Assembly: GCF_011440395.1 (NCBI RefSeq)
Contig: NZ_JAAOIX010000016.1
Coordinates: 1 to 46,666, forward strand
Length of the DNA: 46,666 bases
Direction of reading: 5' to 3'
Source of the DNA: Pseudomaricurvus alcaniphilus
Lineage (GTDB): Bacteria; Pseudomonadota; Gammaproteobacteria; Pseudomonadales; Cellvibrionaceae
Part shown: positions 34,650 to 44,188 of the stretch, piece after piece
Layout of the letters: each line of letters starts with the position of its first letter
Position numbering within the stretch: the first letter of the stretch is position 1
Program-made: the position numbers and the translations under genes
The notes under the pieces: generated by a model
Told to the model about the DNA's origin: nothing
The model's input: the letters and a program-made list of their open reading frames with translations, nothing else
Database searches by the model: none

Positions 34650-34725
34650 GGCTATCCAACCATATTTCACCCCTTTAGACCAAATGAGGCTATCCGACCA
34701 TATTTCACCCTTTTAGACGAAATGG
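34650..34725. repeat. Tandem 38-bp direct repeat, two copies
   Basis: Unit 1 at 34650-34687 and unit 2 at 34688-34725 both begin GGCTATCC and share ACCATATTTCACCC and AGAC-x-AAATG. They differ at only a few positions. The pair lies 150 bp upstream of the small gene and tyrosine recombinase module and could be recombinase binding sites or a recombination scar. Confidence 0.8.
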
Positions 34726-34875
34726 CCACTTAACTTATTGATATTTATTATATTTCTGGAAGTTTTTGTCGATACTTTTACGAAAATATAGACTCAACGG
34801 CAAAGGTTCCTGATCGGTCTATGGCGCCAATGAGGTATAGTCCTTACTCTTTGGTCGCTTATTCCTGGGTACCGT

Positions 34876-35238
34876 ATGGCTGATTCTGAATTGAGAGTGA
34901 CAGGTAAACTCATCGAGTACTTTGAAACCGGTTGTGAAGGTATTTACTGGGCTCTTCAAGAAGACGGTAAGCATGGCTATGACGGCCTTGTGCTACTTGA
35001 TGAAGGCGATCACCTTCAGATAATCGGCCCGGATGGTGAGACTGTGTTTGAGGGTACTGTCCGCCCGAGAAAAGACATTAATGCTCAGAAAAGGCCCTAC
35101 AGTGAGATCCTGCAGCCGGTATCCATGGGACGTTGGGTGCATTGGATACAAGCTGATTTCGATGCAGATACGTGGGGTAATTATTTCATTTCTCGGCAAT
35201 ACACCGGCGTAGTCTCTAAGCTGCCCGAGAACCTCTGA
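34876..35238 (+). CDS. Small protein of unknown function preceding tyrosine recombinase
   Basis: 120 residues, acidic, with many aromatic residues (YFETGCEGIYWALQEDG, then GRWVHWIQADFDADTWGNYF). I do not recognise a domain. There is no signal peptide or membrane segment. It is on the same strand as the recombinase gene, which starts about 100 bp later, so a functional pair is plausible. No clear ribosome site is visible. Confidence 0.6.
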   Translation: MADSELRVTGKLIEYFETGCEGIYWALQEDGKHGYDGLVLLDEGDHLQIIGPDGETVFEGTVRPRKDINAQKRPYSEILQPVSMGRWVHWIQADFDADTWGNYFISRQYTGVVSKLPENL

Positions 35239-35335
35239 AAGTACCTAAAGCACGCCAAAAGCCTATCGGAAAACCAATAATCCGTTAAAATCCCATTATT
35301 ACGGATTATGTATGTGCCCCACTTTGAGGTTTCCC

Positions 35336-36106
35336 ATGGCTAAATCGGGCCAGGCTCGCGTACCCACCGCCGATCAGCAGCGACAGCTCTTCGAGGTCAT
35401 TCAACAACATCGGCATCCTGAAAAGAATGCCGCCATCATGCAAATCAGCTTCAAGCTGGGGCTGCGGGCCCAGGAAATTGCGCTGCTTCAGGTAAAAGAA
35501 GTCGCTAAGCTCACTAAATCTGGAGCCGATTTTAATCTTCTGGAAATTATGAGTCTGCCCGCAGCGTATACGAAAGGTGCTGATGCCATGGGTCGCTCAA
35601 AAAGTCAGTACCGGCGCAAATCGATCAGTTTTGATATTGATAGCTTCAATAAAATTGTTCGGCAAATTGAAACCTTAGCCAAATCAGGTGCCGATGTTAA
35701 TCCCGAAGATTTTTACCCACCAGTAAAAAAGCACAAAGGCAAATCACGTGATCTCCCCATGGTTGATCAAGACCTCCGCAATGCGCTCATTCGGCATATA
35801 GCTCTGCGCCTAAGTAACGGCGAGAAGCTAAAGCCCTCCTCCCCTCTCTTTGTGACTCAAAAAGGTGGTCCCTATTCTCCAAACACACTTCAAGAGCACA
35901 TGGCGCTAATGTTGCGATATTGGACGGGGATAGAGAAAGCCAGTTCACACAGCGGACGGCGTTCGTTAATTACGAACGTCATCCATAAGCAGAAGAAATC
36001 AGTCAAGATCGCACAGAAAATCGCTGGTCATGTAAACCCCTCCACCACCTTAATCTATGAAGAGCCACCGGAAGAGATTTTAGAAGACGCGTTGAAGGGA
36101 TTATAG
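35336..36106 (+). CDS. Tyrosine recombinase/integrase
   Basis: About 256 residues from ATG 35336 (GAGG six bases upstream; an in-frame earlier start adds eight residues). The catalytic pattern is complete: the first Arg in LGLRAQEIALL, the box II HSGRRSLIT (His and Arg), then IAGHVNPSTTLIYEE with the last His and the nucleophilic Tyr. The N-terminal arm is short, so it is a minimal recombinase of the kind used as element resolvase or small integrase. It is convergent with the tannase fragment. No att site is obvious besides the tandem repeats upstream. Confidence 0.85.
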   Translation: MAKSGQARVPTADQQRQLFEVIQQHRHPEKNAAIMQISFKLGLRAQEIALLQVKEVAKLTKSGADFNLLEIMSLPAAYTKGADAMGRSKSQYRRKSISFDIDSFNKIVRQIETLAKSGADVNPEDFYPPVKKHKGKSRDLPMVDQDLRNALIRHIALRLSNGEKLKPSSPLFVTQKGGPYSPNTLQEHMALMLRYWTGIEKASSHSGRRSLITNVIHKQKKSVKIAQKIAGHVNPSTTLIYEEPPEEILEDALKGL

Positions 36107-36176
36107 TTGGCCTGAGGGATTAGAAAATCCCCCAAGCGGGTGCTCTAGCCCTTAAATAGGTATGTTTTTAACCTAG

Positions 36177-36895
36177 CTAATGAGTAGTTGGATCCACGCA
36201 GCTATAGCTAGACGCTTTGCTTTCATCGCCACCCAGATATCTGGCTGTCTTGGGGTAGGCGCAAACCGGCATCTGTCTCTGTGGTCCTTCAGAGGGAAGA
36301 AAACTTGTGGCTATTATCTCGGAGGGCGCAATTCCTTTGTCTACCCATCGATCCAATGCTTCAAGGATGTCGTGAGTGGGGTCAACCGCGTTTTCTGGGA
36401 GGTGTGAAAGAGCTCCGATATTCGTTGGCCCATAGCCTCCGCGACAATGCCCCATTCCTGGTACCATGAAGAGACGATAGAATGATTGAGCTTCCTCTAA
36501 TTGACTATCTCCTGGCTGTTGATTAACAACATCCTTGTAGTACTGCGTATAGAACGCAGCCGGCATAGATGGATCATTCCAGCCGTGGTACTGAATTAAT
36601 TTTCCGCCAGCCTTTCTGAATTCAGATAGATCTGTTGAGAGTGTATTAATTTTTGACCCTGGCGATCCAGGTTCCTCAGACATTTCTAATATTTCATTGA
36701 CATTAGCTTTGAATAAGAAATCGGCTATATCGGCATTGGCTGATTCATCAAATAGATCTTCTAGAACCATGTAGCGATAGAAGTTCGGAGCTACACGGTA
36801 GAGCGTGCCCACACTAGCATGAGGAATCCAAAGCTTTTCACTGCCGATAGTTGGGCCGTGGTAAATCGGAGTACCATCAATAGTATGCGCTGATG
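36177..36895 (-). pseudogene. Tannase/feruloyl-esterase family, C-terminal fragment
   Basis: About 235 residues of the tannase family C-terminal half. The frame remains open upstream of its internal Met and reads DGTPIYHGPTIGSEKLWIPH. The active-site Asp region is LIQYHGWNDPSMPAAFYTQY and the His is in FMVPGMGHCRGGYGPTNIG. The nucleophile Ser motif, in the N-terminal half, is missing. At about 36893-36905 the sequence switches to the truncated Tn3 transposase, so the gene has been cut by rearrangement. It would have hydrolysed phenolic esters, consistent with the aromatic theme. Confidence 0.85.
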
Positions 36896-39109
36896 ACGTC
36901 CATTGATTGCCATATGATTGGCGTTCAGGCTGATAGCCGAGACCCCTTTGCTGGTGCCGAAGTATTTTGAGGAATACCGGGTACGGAATGTCTCGCGCTT
37001 AGCTTCGAACTTTTGGCCATCGGCGCTGGCATGCAGGTTGTCATCCTGGATATTGTAGTGATTAAAAATGCTCAGTCGCGTAGTGGCGTTGTTGATGCGG
37101 TCATTTGCGGCATTTAATGTTTCCAGCCGAAGGTAGTTCGCCTGGATCGTGCTCAGCTGATCGTAGGTGCGGTCGGAGATCTGGGCGATACCATAGATGC
37201 CCTGGTTTGTGGCATTGGCGATCAGGATCGCCAACAGGTCCACTTCATACTGGCGGCTTTTGGAGGTCATGCCCAGCACATGCTCGAAGTCGTCAATAAA
37301 TCCGGTATCCTGATCCACCACGCGCAAGACATCGGCGACTCCGATAGCCCTCATTTGCTGGAAGAACGGATTGTTCACCAGATGTTTTTTGCCGGCAGCA
37401 GGTAAACGCCAAAGGTGTTTACCGCCCTTCGGGCGCAGAATGATATCCCTGTTGTCCAGGCGTTCCAGGTAGTCACTGACCTCGTGTAGCCGAGTGGCCA
37501 ACTGATCCGTCATGCGCGGGATCAGTTGCTTTGGATCCTCAGTAATTTTGGGCTGCTTCGTACCCTCGACCAAGGCCTGCTTCTGATTTTTCCAAGTCTG
37601 TGGTTTTACCAGATCGTCGTCCAGTGCACGATACCGTATGACTTCTGGCAGCACTAACTGGCCGTTTAGGCGGCTGGGAATCTGCAAATACAAGAACCAT
37701 TCATATCTAGCCTTGTCTATGCCGCCGTCAGATTTCAACAAGAGTGGTCGCGTGGCTTTGGGTGGAAGACGCCTGTCAATACTGACATCCCCGAGCATAT
37801 TGCCGGCTGCCAGCTCCTGTCGAGCTTGACTCAAGACCGCTGCCAACCGTTGTGTTTTATCGGTGCCATCAATGCGAAGACAACAAAAGAGTGATCGTAA
37901 CAGGCCGGTTCTCAACGTAGATTCTGTATCCAGGTGTTGCCAGAACGCCTCATCCGCCGACTGCTTCTGATTGCCGAGATACCGGCAGACGGAGCTCAGC
38001 TCACTGGCATTGAGAACCTGGAATGCTTGTTTCTGTACAGAGTGGAATGACGTATTGGGATCGATACGATCATCAACGAACAGACGCAAGATTTCCGCAG
38101 CTTTACTCACATTGGTAGCCGCCTTTTGCCAATCCCGATAAACTCGGTCCTGCGCCAGCTGATGCGCTCGTTGCTTGACCTGTCGAACGTGATGAATGAA
38201 CCCTTCGGCCATCCGTTCCAGCCCCTCTTGGTATCGAAACTGTAGGTAGCAAAGCAGATATAGGCACTGATTCTCAGGCGACTGACGTTTTATTTTGGCG
38301 CCGTAATAGTGAATCCGTTCGGCATAGTGCTGCTGATTTTTTTGAGACAGAGAAAGCGAGTCGAGGACAGCGGTCACCTCTGCCATCAGCGGTTGAATGT
38401 GGTGATACACTGCAAGTTCTTTCTGCAACTCGGTACCGGTGAAATTGCGCGCGCTGCCGCGCAATTGTGTTAACGTAAGCTGGTCACCACCGGATACCAG
38501 TGTATTTAGTATAGCCGTCAATTTTGGGCTACACGCGGCACCGATCTTCTCATGCAGTCGCTGCTGATGCTGGTTAACCACCTGGCTGACGATCTTCTGC
38601 AGGGTGCTATAGGCAGGAATGGCGATTTTCTGGTGAGCCAGGAACTCAATGGCAGCATCAAAGAGAGCACGCGCCGCGACCCAGCTTTCAGCGCAGACCA
38701 GTAAGTGTTCAACAAGCCGGGGGTGATGCTCAGGATCTTTCCAATTTTCATAATCGATCATGGAAAAAATCCGTTCATAAATGCGGGACTTTTGATCAGA
38801 TTTCAGACTGAAGCGCCGAAATTTCAGGCCATCGAAGTGATTTTGCGCAATAAATTCTAGGTCATCCCGCATGGATTTAAATGTCGGATTGAGCAAGATG
38901 GGCTTGCATTTGAAGTAGCCCAACAATGCGATGGCGATACAGCGGTACTTCCGCTGCCTTATTCTGGCCAGCTCAGCACGCTCTTTATCATTCAGTGTGA
39001 AGTAAAACCGCTGATACGATTCGTTGAAGGACGGGACGCCGTATAAATCCTCGATTTCAGCGGCAGTGAGAATCGATAGTCGCTTGTTTCTGCTCATTCT
39101 TTGACCCAA
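36896..39109 (-). pseudogene. tnpA: Tn3-family transposase TnpA, C-terminally truncated
   Basis: About 740 residues of a Tn3-family TnpA, start at 39109 or a Met a few codons later. The N-terminal DUF4158-like region (ILTAAEIEDLYGVPSFNESY) and the DDE domain opening (RLSIFNHYNIQDDNLHASADGQKFE, first Asp) are present. The frame follows the family until KYFGTSKGVSAISLNANHMAIN, then loses it. The remaining roughly 220 residues with the other catalytic acids are absent, replaced by the tannase fragment. The element cannot transpose itself. Confidence 0.92.
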
Positions 39110-39180
39110 AGGCCGAAGAAGATACTGAAACTTGAGCTAAATTAAAATTAATAGTGGCTTGGAGGCCAGTAAATACTTGG

Positions 39181-39227
39181 GCTTCAGCGGTTTTTGCAGT
39201 ATTTGGGGGCAAAATCCCTAGGACCCC
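39181..39227 (-). repeat. Terminal inverted repeat of the Tn3-family element
   Basis: Read inward from 39227 on the minus strand the sequence begins GGGGTCCTAGGGATTTTGCC, with the GGGG start typical of Tn3-family ends. It marks the exact point where the esterase reading frame is broken. The second inverted repeat was not found in the window. Confidence 0.65.
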
Positions 39228-39495
39228 GTCGTGCCAGGACTGAATTGGCGGCATCGCACCGTTCTGCCGTACCAAATTGAAACCCGCCACCATGAATTTG
39301 AAGGTAAACACCGTTGATGTGCCCCTCCGGTCGAATCACACGCACAGTGCACTGAGCATAATTCGGGAGGACTACCGTTTCCGCAGGCAATAAAACGGAA
39401 GGATCAAGTGGCGGAGGCAAAGGGCTTGCCATTGATTGAAGATACTCCCGCTGTTCCGCAATAAGTGATTCTAGAGCTGGATCAGTAAATCGCAT
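39228..39495 (-). pseudogene. Alpha/beta-hydrolase (HSL-type esterase), N-terminal fragment
   Basis: About 89 residues from ATG 39495 (AAGGA upstream). The oxyanion-hole motif HGGGFQFGT follows VRVIRPEGHINGVYLQI, as in hormone-sensitive-lipase-type esterases. The sequence runs to NSVLAR and is then cut by the Tn3-family end at 39227. The catalytic triad is lost. It is the next gene downstream of the GntR regulator on the same strand. Confidence 0.85.
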
Positions 39496-39577
39496 ATCGA
39501 TTCCTTAGCTGACTTGTAGATAATGATTTTTTGAAGCTTTTATTTACGTAGGGCAGCCAGTAGATTACCGACTGGTA

Positions 39578-40246
39578 TCACAAGCGATTGCCAAACATTT
39601 TGGTTCTTACTGAGAGGATGTGCGCACGCATCAGCGCCTCGGCCCGATCCGGGTCGTGAAGGCTGATTGCATCGACGATGGCTTTATGCTCATCTTCTGT
39701 TTGCAGTCGCTGAGGTGCTTTCTTTTCTGTACCAAATACCGATTCAACGCGAAGCTTAAAGTGATAATCCACTTCATTTTTCAGGGATTTATACAAAGAC
39801 ACTAACAGCACATTGTGGCTGGCTGAGGCGATGATCAGATGCAGACTGTCATCCAGCGCTTTCCAATGATCAAAAGACGTCGCGCCCGCCATGGCTTCGA
39901 TACAATCATCCATCGCCTGAATATCAGTACTTTTAGCATGCATGGCCGCAAGTGCCGCGAGCTGTGGCTCAACTGCCAGACGAGCCTGAATAACCTGTTC
40001 GACACTGACAGAATAAGCCACGTTGCCTTCAGACAGATGGTCAACCCGCTGGCCGACAAAGGTGCCTTTACCCACATGCCGCCAGATCAAACCTTCACTT
40101 TCAACCTTGCGTAGCAAGGTTCGCAGGCGCCCGCGAGACACACCAATGGCGTCGCTTAACTTGGGTTCAGGCGGCAGTCGCTCTACTCCCTGTCGTCGCG
40201 CCTTGGCAATATAGCTTTTTAATTTTTCAATATCGGGGTCAGTCAT
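39578..40246 (-). CDS. GntR-family regulator with FCD domain
   Basis: About 222 residues from ATG 40246. The N-terminal winged HTH (PPEPKLSDAIGVSRGRLRTLLRKVESEGLIWRHVGKGTFVGQ) is followed by an FCD helical ligand domain. Metal/ligand residues are seen in ALDDSLHLIIASASHN, EDEHKAIVDAI and LMRAHI. FCD regulators bind palindromes with a three-base centre and respond to organic acids. It lies downstream of the DapA-like gene on the same strand with a 230-bp gap. It is the best in-window candidate for binding the ATACGNNNCGTAT sites. Confidence 0.9.
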   Translation of the reverse strand: MTDPDIEKLKSYIAKARRQGVERLPPEPKLSDAIGVSRGRLRTLLRKVESEGLIWRHVGKGTFVGQRVDHLSEGNVAYSVSVEQVIQARLAVEPQLAALAAMHAKSTDIQAMDDCIEAMAGATSFDHWKALDDSLHLIIASASHNVLLVSLYKSLKNEVDYHFKLRVESVFGTEKKAPQRLQTEDEHKAIVDAISLHDPDRAEALMRAHILSVRTKMFGNRL

Positions 40247-40479
40247 TTTCCACAAAATTCAAACGAAAATTATTCACTTTTGCCAAGACGCGAAAATATG
40301 CTGAAATGGCGACGTATAGACGAATGAATAGCTTACGCGCCCCCTTGCGACGGCGCAATAACTGGGTAATCCCAAGTTGATCCTCTAACAGCCAAAACCG
40401 GCCTACCGTTACAGCACTGCCCTCCACCGGCAGGCCTATTTTCAACAGACCTGCCGACGGGGGCATCAACGCCACGTTA

Positions 40480-41490
40480 TTACTCAGGATTACGACCAAT
40501 GTAGAAGTTGGCATTGGGTTCGCTCGGCAGCCCCAAACCAGCAGCTTCAATACCACGCCGCCACTGTGCCATCAGATTGTCGCCAATACGCCCGGTCGGC
40601 TGTCGCAGCGGGCCACCGTTTAATCCCATCGTCCAATCCTGAAACTTCCACATCATACGGTTCAGCACACCCGAAAACAGGACACCCTGATTAACTGCAG
40701 AATGGGCCTGTCGTGCGGGCGCTAGCTTCCAGAACATATCCATGGCCTTATTCTGATCACCACTTACTGCCGCATCGAACATACGCGGGAAGTAATCACC
40801 GTAACAGGCAGAATAGTTAGTACCACTGTATTGAAAATCCATTTCCGCCATCAGCGGAATAATTTCAGTTTCCAGTGGGCAAGACACAATCACATCTTTG
40901 AACTGGCGATAGACATCCAGTAAACCACCAATACCTGGCAGGTCGCCTTCCGCCTTGATGGCAACCACTGTTGGACAATCATTCACCAGACGTCGCAGTA
41001 ACGGCATAGACATTTGCGCTGGGTGCAATCGGCCGAAATTCCATAAAGGTACCGGGAACAGCATTACACCCATATCTACCTTGTCACAGAAGGCGCGGGT
41101 GTAGTTGTAAACATCCTGTTCGGTCTGCGGGTAAAAATTTGCGGGATAACACAACAACACATAGTCGCAGTAGGGCGTTGCCCGTTGTGCAACGTCAATG
41201 TTCTGCTCCAACGTGTTGAAAGCAGCATGATGCACAAGCCGCAGTTTTCCATCCGCTGCCTCATGAGCCCACTGCGCAAACTGGATATATTCTTCCGGGC
41301 TGAACGCAATGTCCGCACACAGCAAGGCGCCGTTAAAACCAAATTCGATCAGCTTGCGTACATCATGCTGAATAGCCGCTTTGTTTAAACCGGTAAGGTC
41401 AGTCGTAAAGGTTGGAATAAGCACGCAATCTACGCCACGCATATATTCTTTGGTCCATTCACGGGCTTCATTTCGGAGATACTTTGCCAT
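40480..41490 (-). CDS. DapA-superfamily lyase (aldolase/hydratase/deaminase)
   Basis: 336 residues from ATG 41490, with GGAG five bases upstream. A class I aldolase TIM barrel: VDCVLIPTFTTDLTGLN, then GALLCADIAFSPEEY, the Tyr of VLLCYPANFYPQ and the Schiff-base Lys in TVVAIKAEGDLPG. It is about 40 residues longer than DapA, with a C-terminal extension. Members of this superfamily include hydroxybenzylidenepyruvate hydratase-aldolases and hydroxyproline-pathway deaminases, and both fit a neighbour semialdehyde dehydrogenase. It is 19 bp after the OCD-like gene. The reaction is unresolved. Confidence 0.85.
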   Translation of the reverse strand: MAKYLRNEAREWTKEYMRGVDCVLIPTFTTDLTGLNKAAIQHDVRKLIEFGFNGALLCADIAFSPEEYIQFAQWAHEAADGKLRLVHHAAFNTLEQNIDVAQRATPYCDYVLLCYPANFYPQTEQDVYNYTRAFCDKVDMGVMLFPVPLWNFGRLHPAQMSMPLLRRLVNDCPTVVAIKAEGDLPGIGGLLDVYRQFKDVIVSCPLETEIIPLMAEMDFQYSGTNYSACYGDYFPRMFDAAVSGDQNKAMDMFWKLAPARQAHSAVNQGVLFSGVLNRMMWKFQDWTMGLNGGPLRQPTGRIGDNLMAQWRRGIEAAGLGLPSEPNANFYIGRNPE

Positions 41491-41509
41491 ATTAACTCCA
41501 GACTTATCG

Positions 41510-42544
41510 TTAGAATTGTTTTGAGGTAAACGTGATAGGCAGGTGCTGTGCAAGCCCCTGTTGTACAGCAAGGTCGTAGGCCAATGTCGCCACGGCAATA
41601 TCCTGTAACGACCCACCTACCGAGCGATATAAGCGATAACGACACCCCTCCAATGCGTCATTTGCCTCACCCAGCATCAGCTGATTGAGCGAAAATACTT
41701 TGCTATGAAAATCAATCCCTTCACGGGCAGCCGTAATAAAACAGCCGGTTTCTTCTGTCACTTCTTCGGGCACGTCGGCAATAATAATTCCCGCCTGTTG
41801 AATCACCTGCGTGTCAACTTCGTAATGATCCGGCAGGGTTGCGCCGATTGATGCAACCACTGTTTCCTGGCTCAACCACTGCCCCTGCAATACCGGCTTG
41901 CCATCCATCGTCCGGGTTGCCCCCACGACCATCGCCTGACCAGAAACAGCTTCCTGAGCCGAACTCACGGCACGGGTTGGCACACCGGTTTCTGCTTCAA
42001 AAGCTTCTGCGAATGCATTCCGTCGCGCTTCGGTAGGACTGAAAACGGTGAGCTGCTGCAGCGGACGAACCGCATGAATAGCGCGTGCGTGTGTGGCTGC
42101 CTCAGTGCCACTGCCAAGCACACCCAAGGTGGCTGCCGATGCCGGTGCCAGACGATCCATTGCCATCGCCGTGGTAGCCGCCGTGCGCATAGCGGTGATC
42201 GCCGCCGCATCCAACAATGCAGTGATACGGCCATTCTGCTGGTTAAACAGCGAGATCAGATATTCGATACAAAAATCCCGCGATAAACCAAACTGTTTGA
42301 CGCCCATAAAGCGACCGGTAGGATCCAGCCCTGTCAGCGTGCGCATCCAGGTACGATCCTGCCCACGTGCCAACACACGCGGCGGACTCACACCCGGTGG
42401 ATGGGGAATAGAATAGGTTATGCGCAGCGCATCAATCATTGCCGGCCAATCCAGCACCTGACGAACCACGTCGTCGGAAATAAATACCGGAGACGAGCTG
42501 GATACCCCGCCTTGATTTTCTGTACTGATATGTTCTTGATTCAT
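41510..42544 (-). CDS. Ornithine cyclodeaminase/mu-crystallin family protein
   Basis: 344 residues from ATG 42544, just after the ALDH stop; an upstream in-frame start overlaps the ALDH gene and is less likely. The NAD(P)-binding Rossmann segment LGVLGSGTEAATHARAIHAV and LARGQDRTWMRTLTGLD are family marks. Family members reduce cyclic or N-alkyl imines or deaminate ornithine. With the DapA-like and GabD-like neighbours the trio resembles hydroxyproline-type pathways, in which an OCD-like enzyme acts as pyrroline-2-carboxylate reductase. That is an inference from gene association. Confidence 0.87.
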   Translation of the reverse strand: MNQEHISTENQGGVSSSSPVFISDDVVRQVLDWPAMIDALRITYSIPHPPGVSPPRVLARGQDRTWMRTLTGLDPTGRFMGVKQFGLSRDFCIEYLISLFNQQNGRITALLDAAAITAMRTAATTAMAMDRLAPASAATLGVLGSGTEAATHARAIHAVRPLQQLTVFSPTEARRNAFAEAFEAETGVPTRAVSSAQEAVSGQAMVVGATRTMDGKPVLQGQWLSQETVVASIGATLPDHYEVDTQVIQQAGIIIADVPEEVTEETGCFITAAREGIDFHSKVFSLNQLMLGEANDALEGCRYRLYRSVGGSLQDIAVATLAYDLAVQQGLAQHLPITFTSKQF

Positions 42545-42563
42545 TTTTCTACTCCAGTGTGGA

Positions 42564-44030
42564 TTACAGACCCGCGCCTTCCCAGGCCAGGTATTTGATT
42601 TCCAGATATTCATCGATGCCGTAAATAGAACCCTCGCGACCCAAACCGGATTGTTTTACACCGCCAAAGGGCGCAACTTCATTGGAGATCAGACCGGTGT
42701 TGATACCTACCATGCCGCTTTCCAGCGCTGCGGCGGTACGCCATATACGCTGTGCGTCCGCGGAAAACAGGTAAGCCGCCAGACCAAATTCAGTATCGTT
42801 GGCGCAGGCGATCACTTCTGCGTCGGTATGGAAGCGGATCAATGGCGCAACCGGCCCAAAGGTTTCTTCGTGACAAATTTTCATATCCTGGTTTACGTTG
42901 GCCAGCACAGTGGGCTCAAAGAAACGACCACCTTTTGCATGAGCTTTTCCGCCAGCCACAATCGTCGCACCTTTCGCTACGGCGTCTTCGATATGCTCCT
43001 TGACCTTGGCGACGGCCGCATCATCAATCAGTGGGCCCTGCTGCACACCGTCTTCAAAGCCGTCGCCGACGATCAACGCATTCACCGTAGCGGCGAGTTT
43101 CTCTGTGAAAATGTCGTAAACGCTGTCGTGCACATAAACCCGGTTAGCACTGATACAGGCTTGCCCGGTGTTTCTGTACTTAGTGGCAATCAAGCCAGTA
43201 ACGGCAGCATCAATATCCGCATCATCGAATACGATAAACGGCGCATTACCGCCCAGCTCCATGGATACTTTTTTGATGCTTGCAGCAGACTGACTGATCA
43301 GGATTCGGCCCACTTCGGTCGAGCCGGTAAACGTGACTTTACGGACAACCGGGTTACCGGTTAGCTCAGCGCCAATCACTCGGGCTTCGCCGGTCACCAC
43401 ATTGAATACACCTTTGGGCATTCCAGCTCTGTCCGCCAGTTCAGCCAGCGCCAGTGCGGTGAGTGGTGTTTGCTCCGCTGGCTTAACGACCATAGTGCAA
43501 CCCGCTGCAATAGCAGGTGCCGCTTTCCGGGTAATCATGGCGGCAGGAAAGTTCCAAGGCGTAATCGCCGCACACACACCTATCGGCTCTTTCAATGTGA
43601 CAATGCGCCGCGTGCTCTCTGGCGCCATCATCACATCGCCTTTTACGCGCTTGGCTTCTTCTGCAAACCATTCAACAAAAGACGCGGCATAAGCGACCTC
43701 ACCTTTCGCCTCCGCAAACGGCTTGCCTTCTTCCAGCACAATCAAGGCGGCCAGCTCATCGGCGTGCTCAACAATCAAGTCAAACCAGTTGCGAACAATT
43801 GCCGCACGCTCCTTTGCCGGACGCAGGCGCCACTGCTGAAACGCAGCCTCAGCGGCTTGAATGACTTCCGCTACCTGCTCCTGACCAAGCCGGGGAATCT
43901 CTCCCAGCAACGCGCCAGTAGAGGGATTGTGCAAAGGCTTTACGCCTCGCGAACCGCGGGTAAGCCAGCGGCCATCAGCGAATGCCGCCGTTCGGAACAA
44001 ACTAATATCTTCAGGATTTGGTGTCTTCAT
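42564..44030 (-). CDS. Aldehyde dehydrogenase, GabD-like
   Basis: 488 residues, paralogue of the enzyme at 1646. Marks are TPWNFPAAMITRKAAPAIAAG, MELGGNAPFIVFDDADID (Glu), NTGQACISANRVYV (Cys) and ETFGPVAPLI. Both GabD and alpha-ketoglutarate-semialdehyde dehydrogenases share this sequence type. It is the first gene of the ALDH-OCD-DapA unit, with a perfect ATACG-type palindrome about 160 bp upstream. Confidence 0.88.
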   Translation of the reverse strand: MKTPNPEDISLFRTAAFADGRWLTRGSRGVKPLHNPSTGALLGEIPRLGQEQVAEVIQAAEAAFQQWRLRPAKERAAIVRNWFDLIVEHADELAALIVLEEGKPFAEAKGEVAYAASFVEWFAEEAKRVKGDVMMAPESTRRIVTLKEPIGVCAAITPWNFPAAMITRKAAPAIAAGCTMVVKPAEQTPLTALALAELADRAGMPKGVFNVVTGEARVIGAELTGNPVVRKVTFTGSTEVGRILISQSAASIKKVSMELGGNAPFIVFDDADIDAAVTGLIATKYRNTGQACISANRVYVHDSVYDIFTEKLAATVNALIVGDGFEDGVQQGPLIDDAAVAKVKEHIEDAVAKGATIVAGGKAHAKGGRFFEPTVLANVNQDMKICHEETFGPVAPLIRFHTDAEVIACANDTEFGLAAYLFSADAQRIWRTAAALESGMVGINTGLISNEVAPFGGVKQSGLGREGSIYGIDEYLEIKYLAWEGAGL

Positions 44031-44188
44031 ATCGTCTCACTGCTTTTACATAACCGCGTTTTGCGAATGAGGACCAGAGATACTGATAGCTACGATCAAC
44101 TGACCCATACGCCTAAACATTTTAATATTGATTAGCTCAATAACAAATCAATACTAACCAATAAAAAAGCTGCCGACAACGAATAATG

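Larger units (their letters stand above)
34259..34875. other. 617-bp non-coding region upstream of VanB-type gene and recombinase module
   Basis: No coding frame of weight is seen. It holds the promoter and operator for the VanB-type unit at 34454-34494, a small hairpin (CTTCCTTATGAGGAAG, 34598-34613) and a 38-bp tandem duplication at 34650-34725. Confidence 0.75.

Noticed and set aside
40239-40556. 105-codon minus-strand frame between the GntR and DapA-like genes
   Set aside because: It overlaps the end of the DapA-like gene in another frame and has no domain or ribosome site. The gap (40256-40479) holds only a weak inverted repeat (GGCAGG/CCTGCC).
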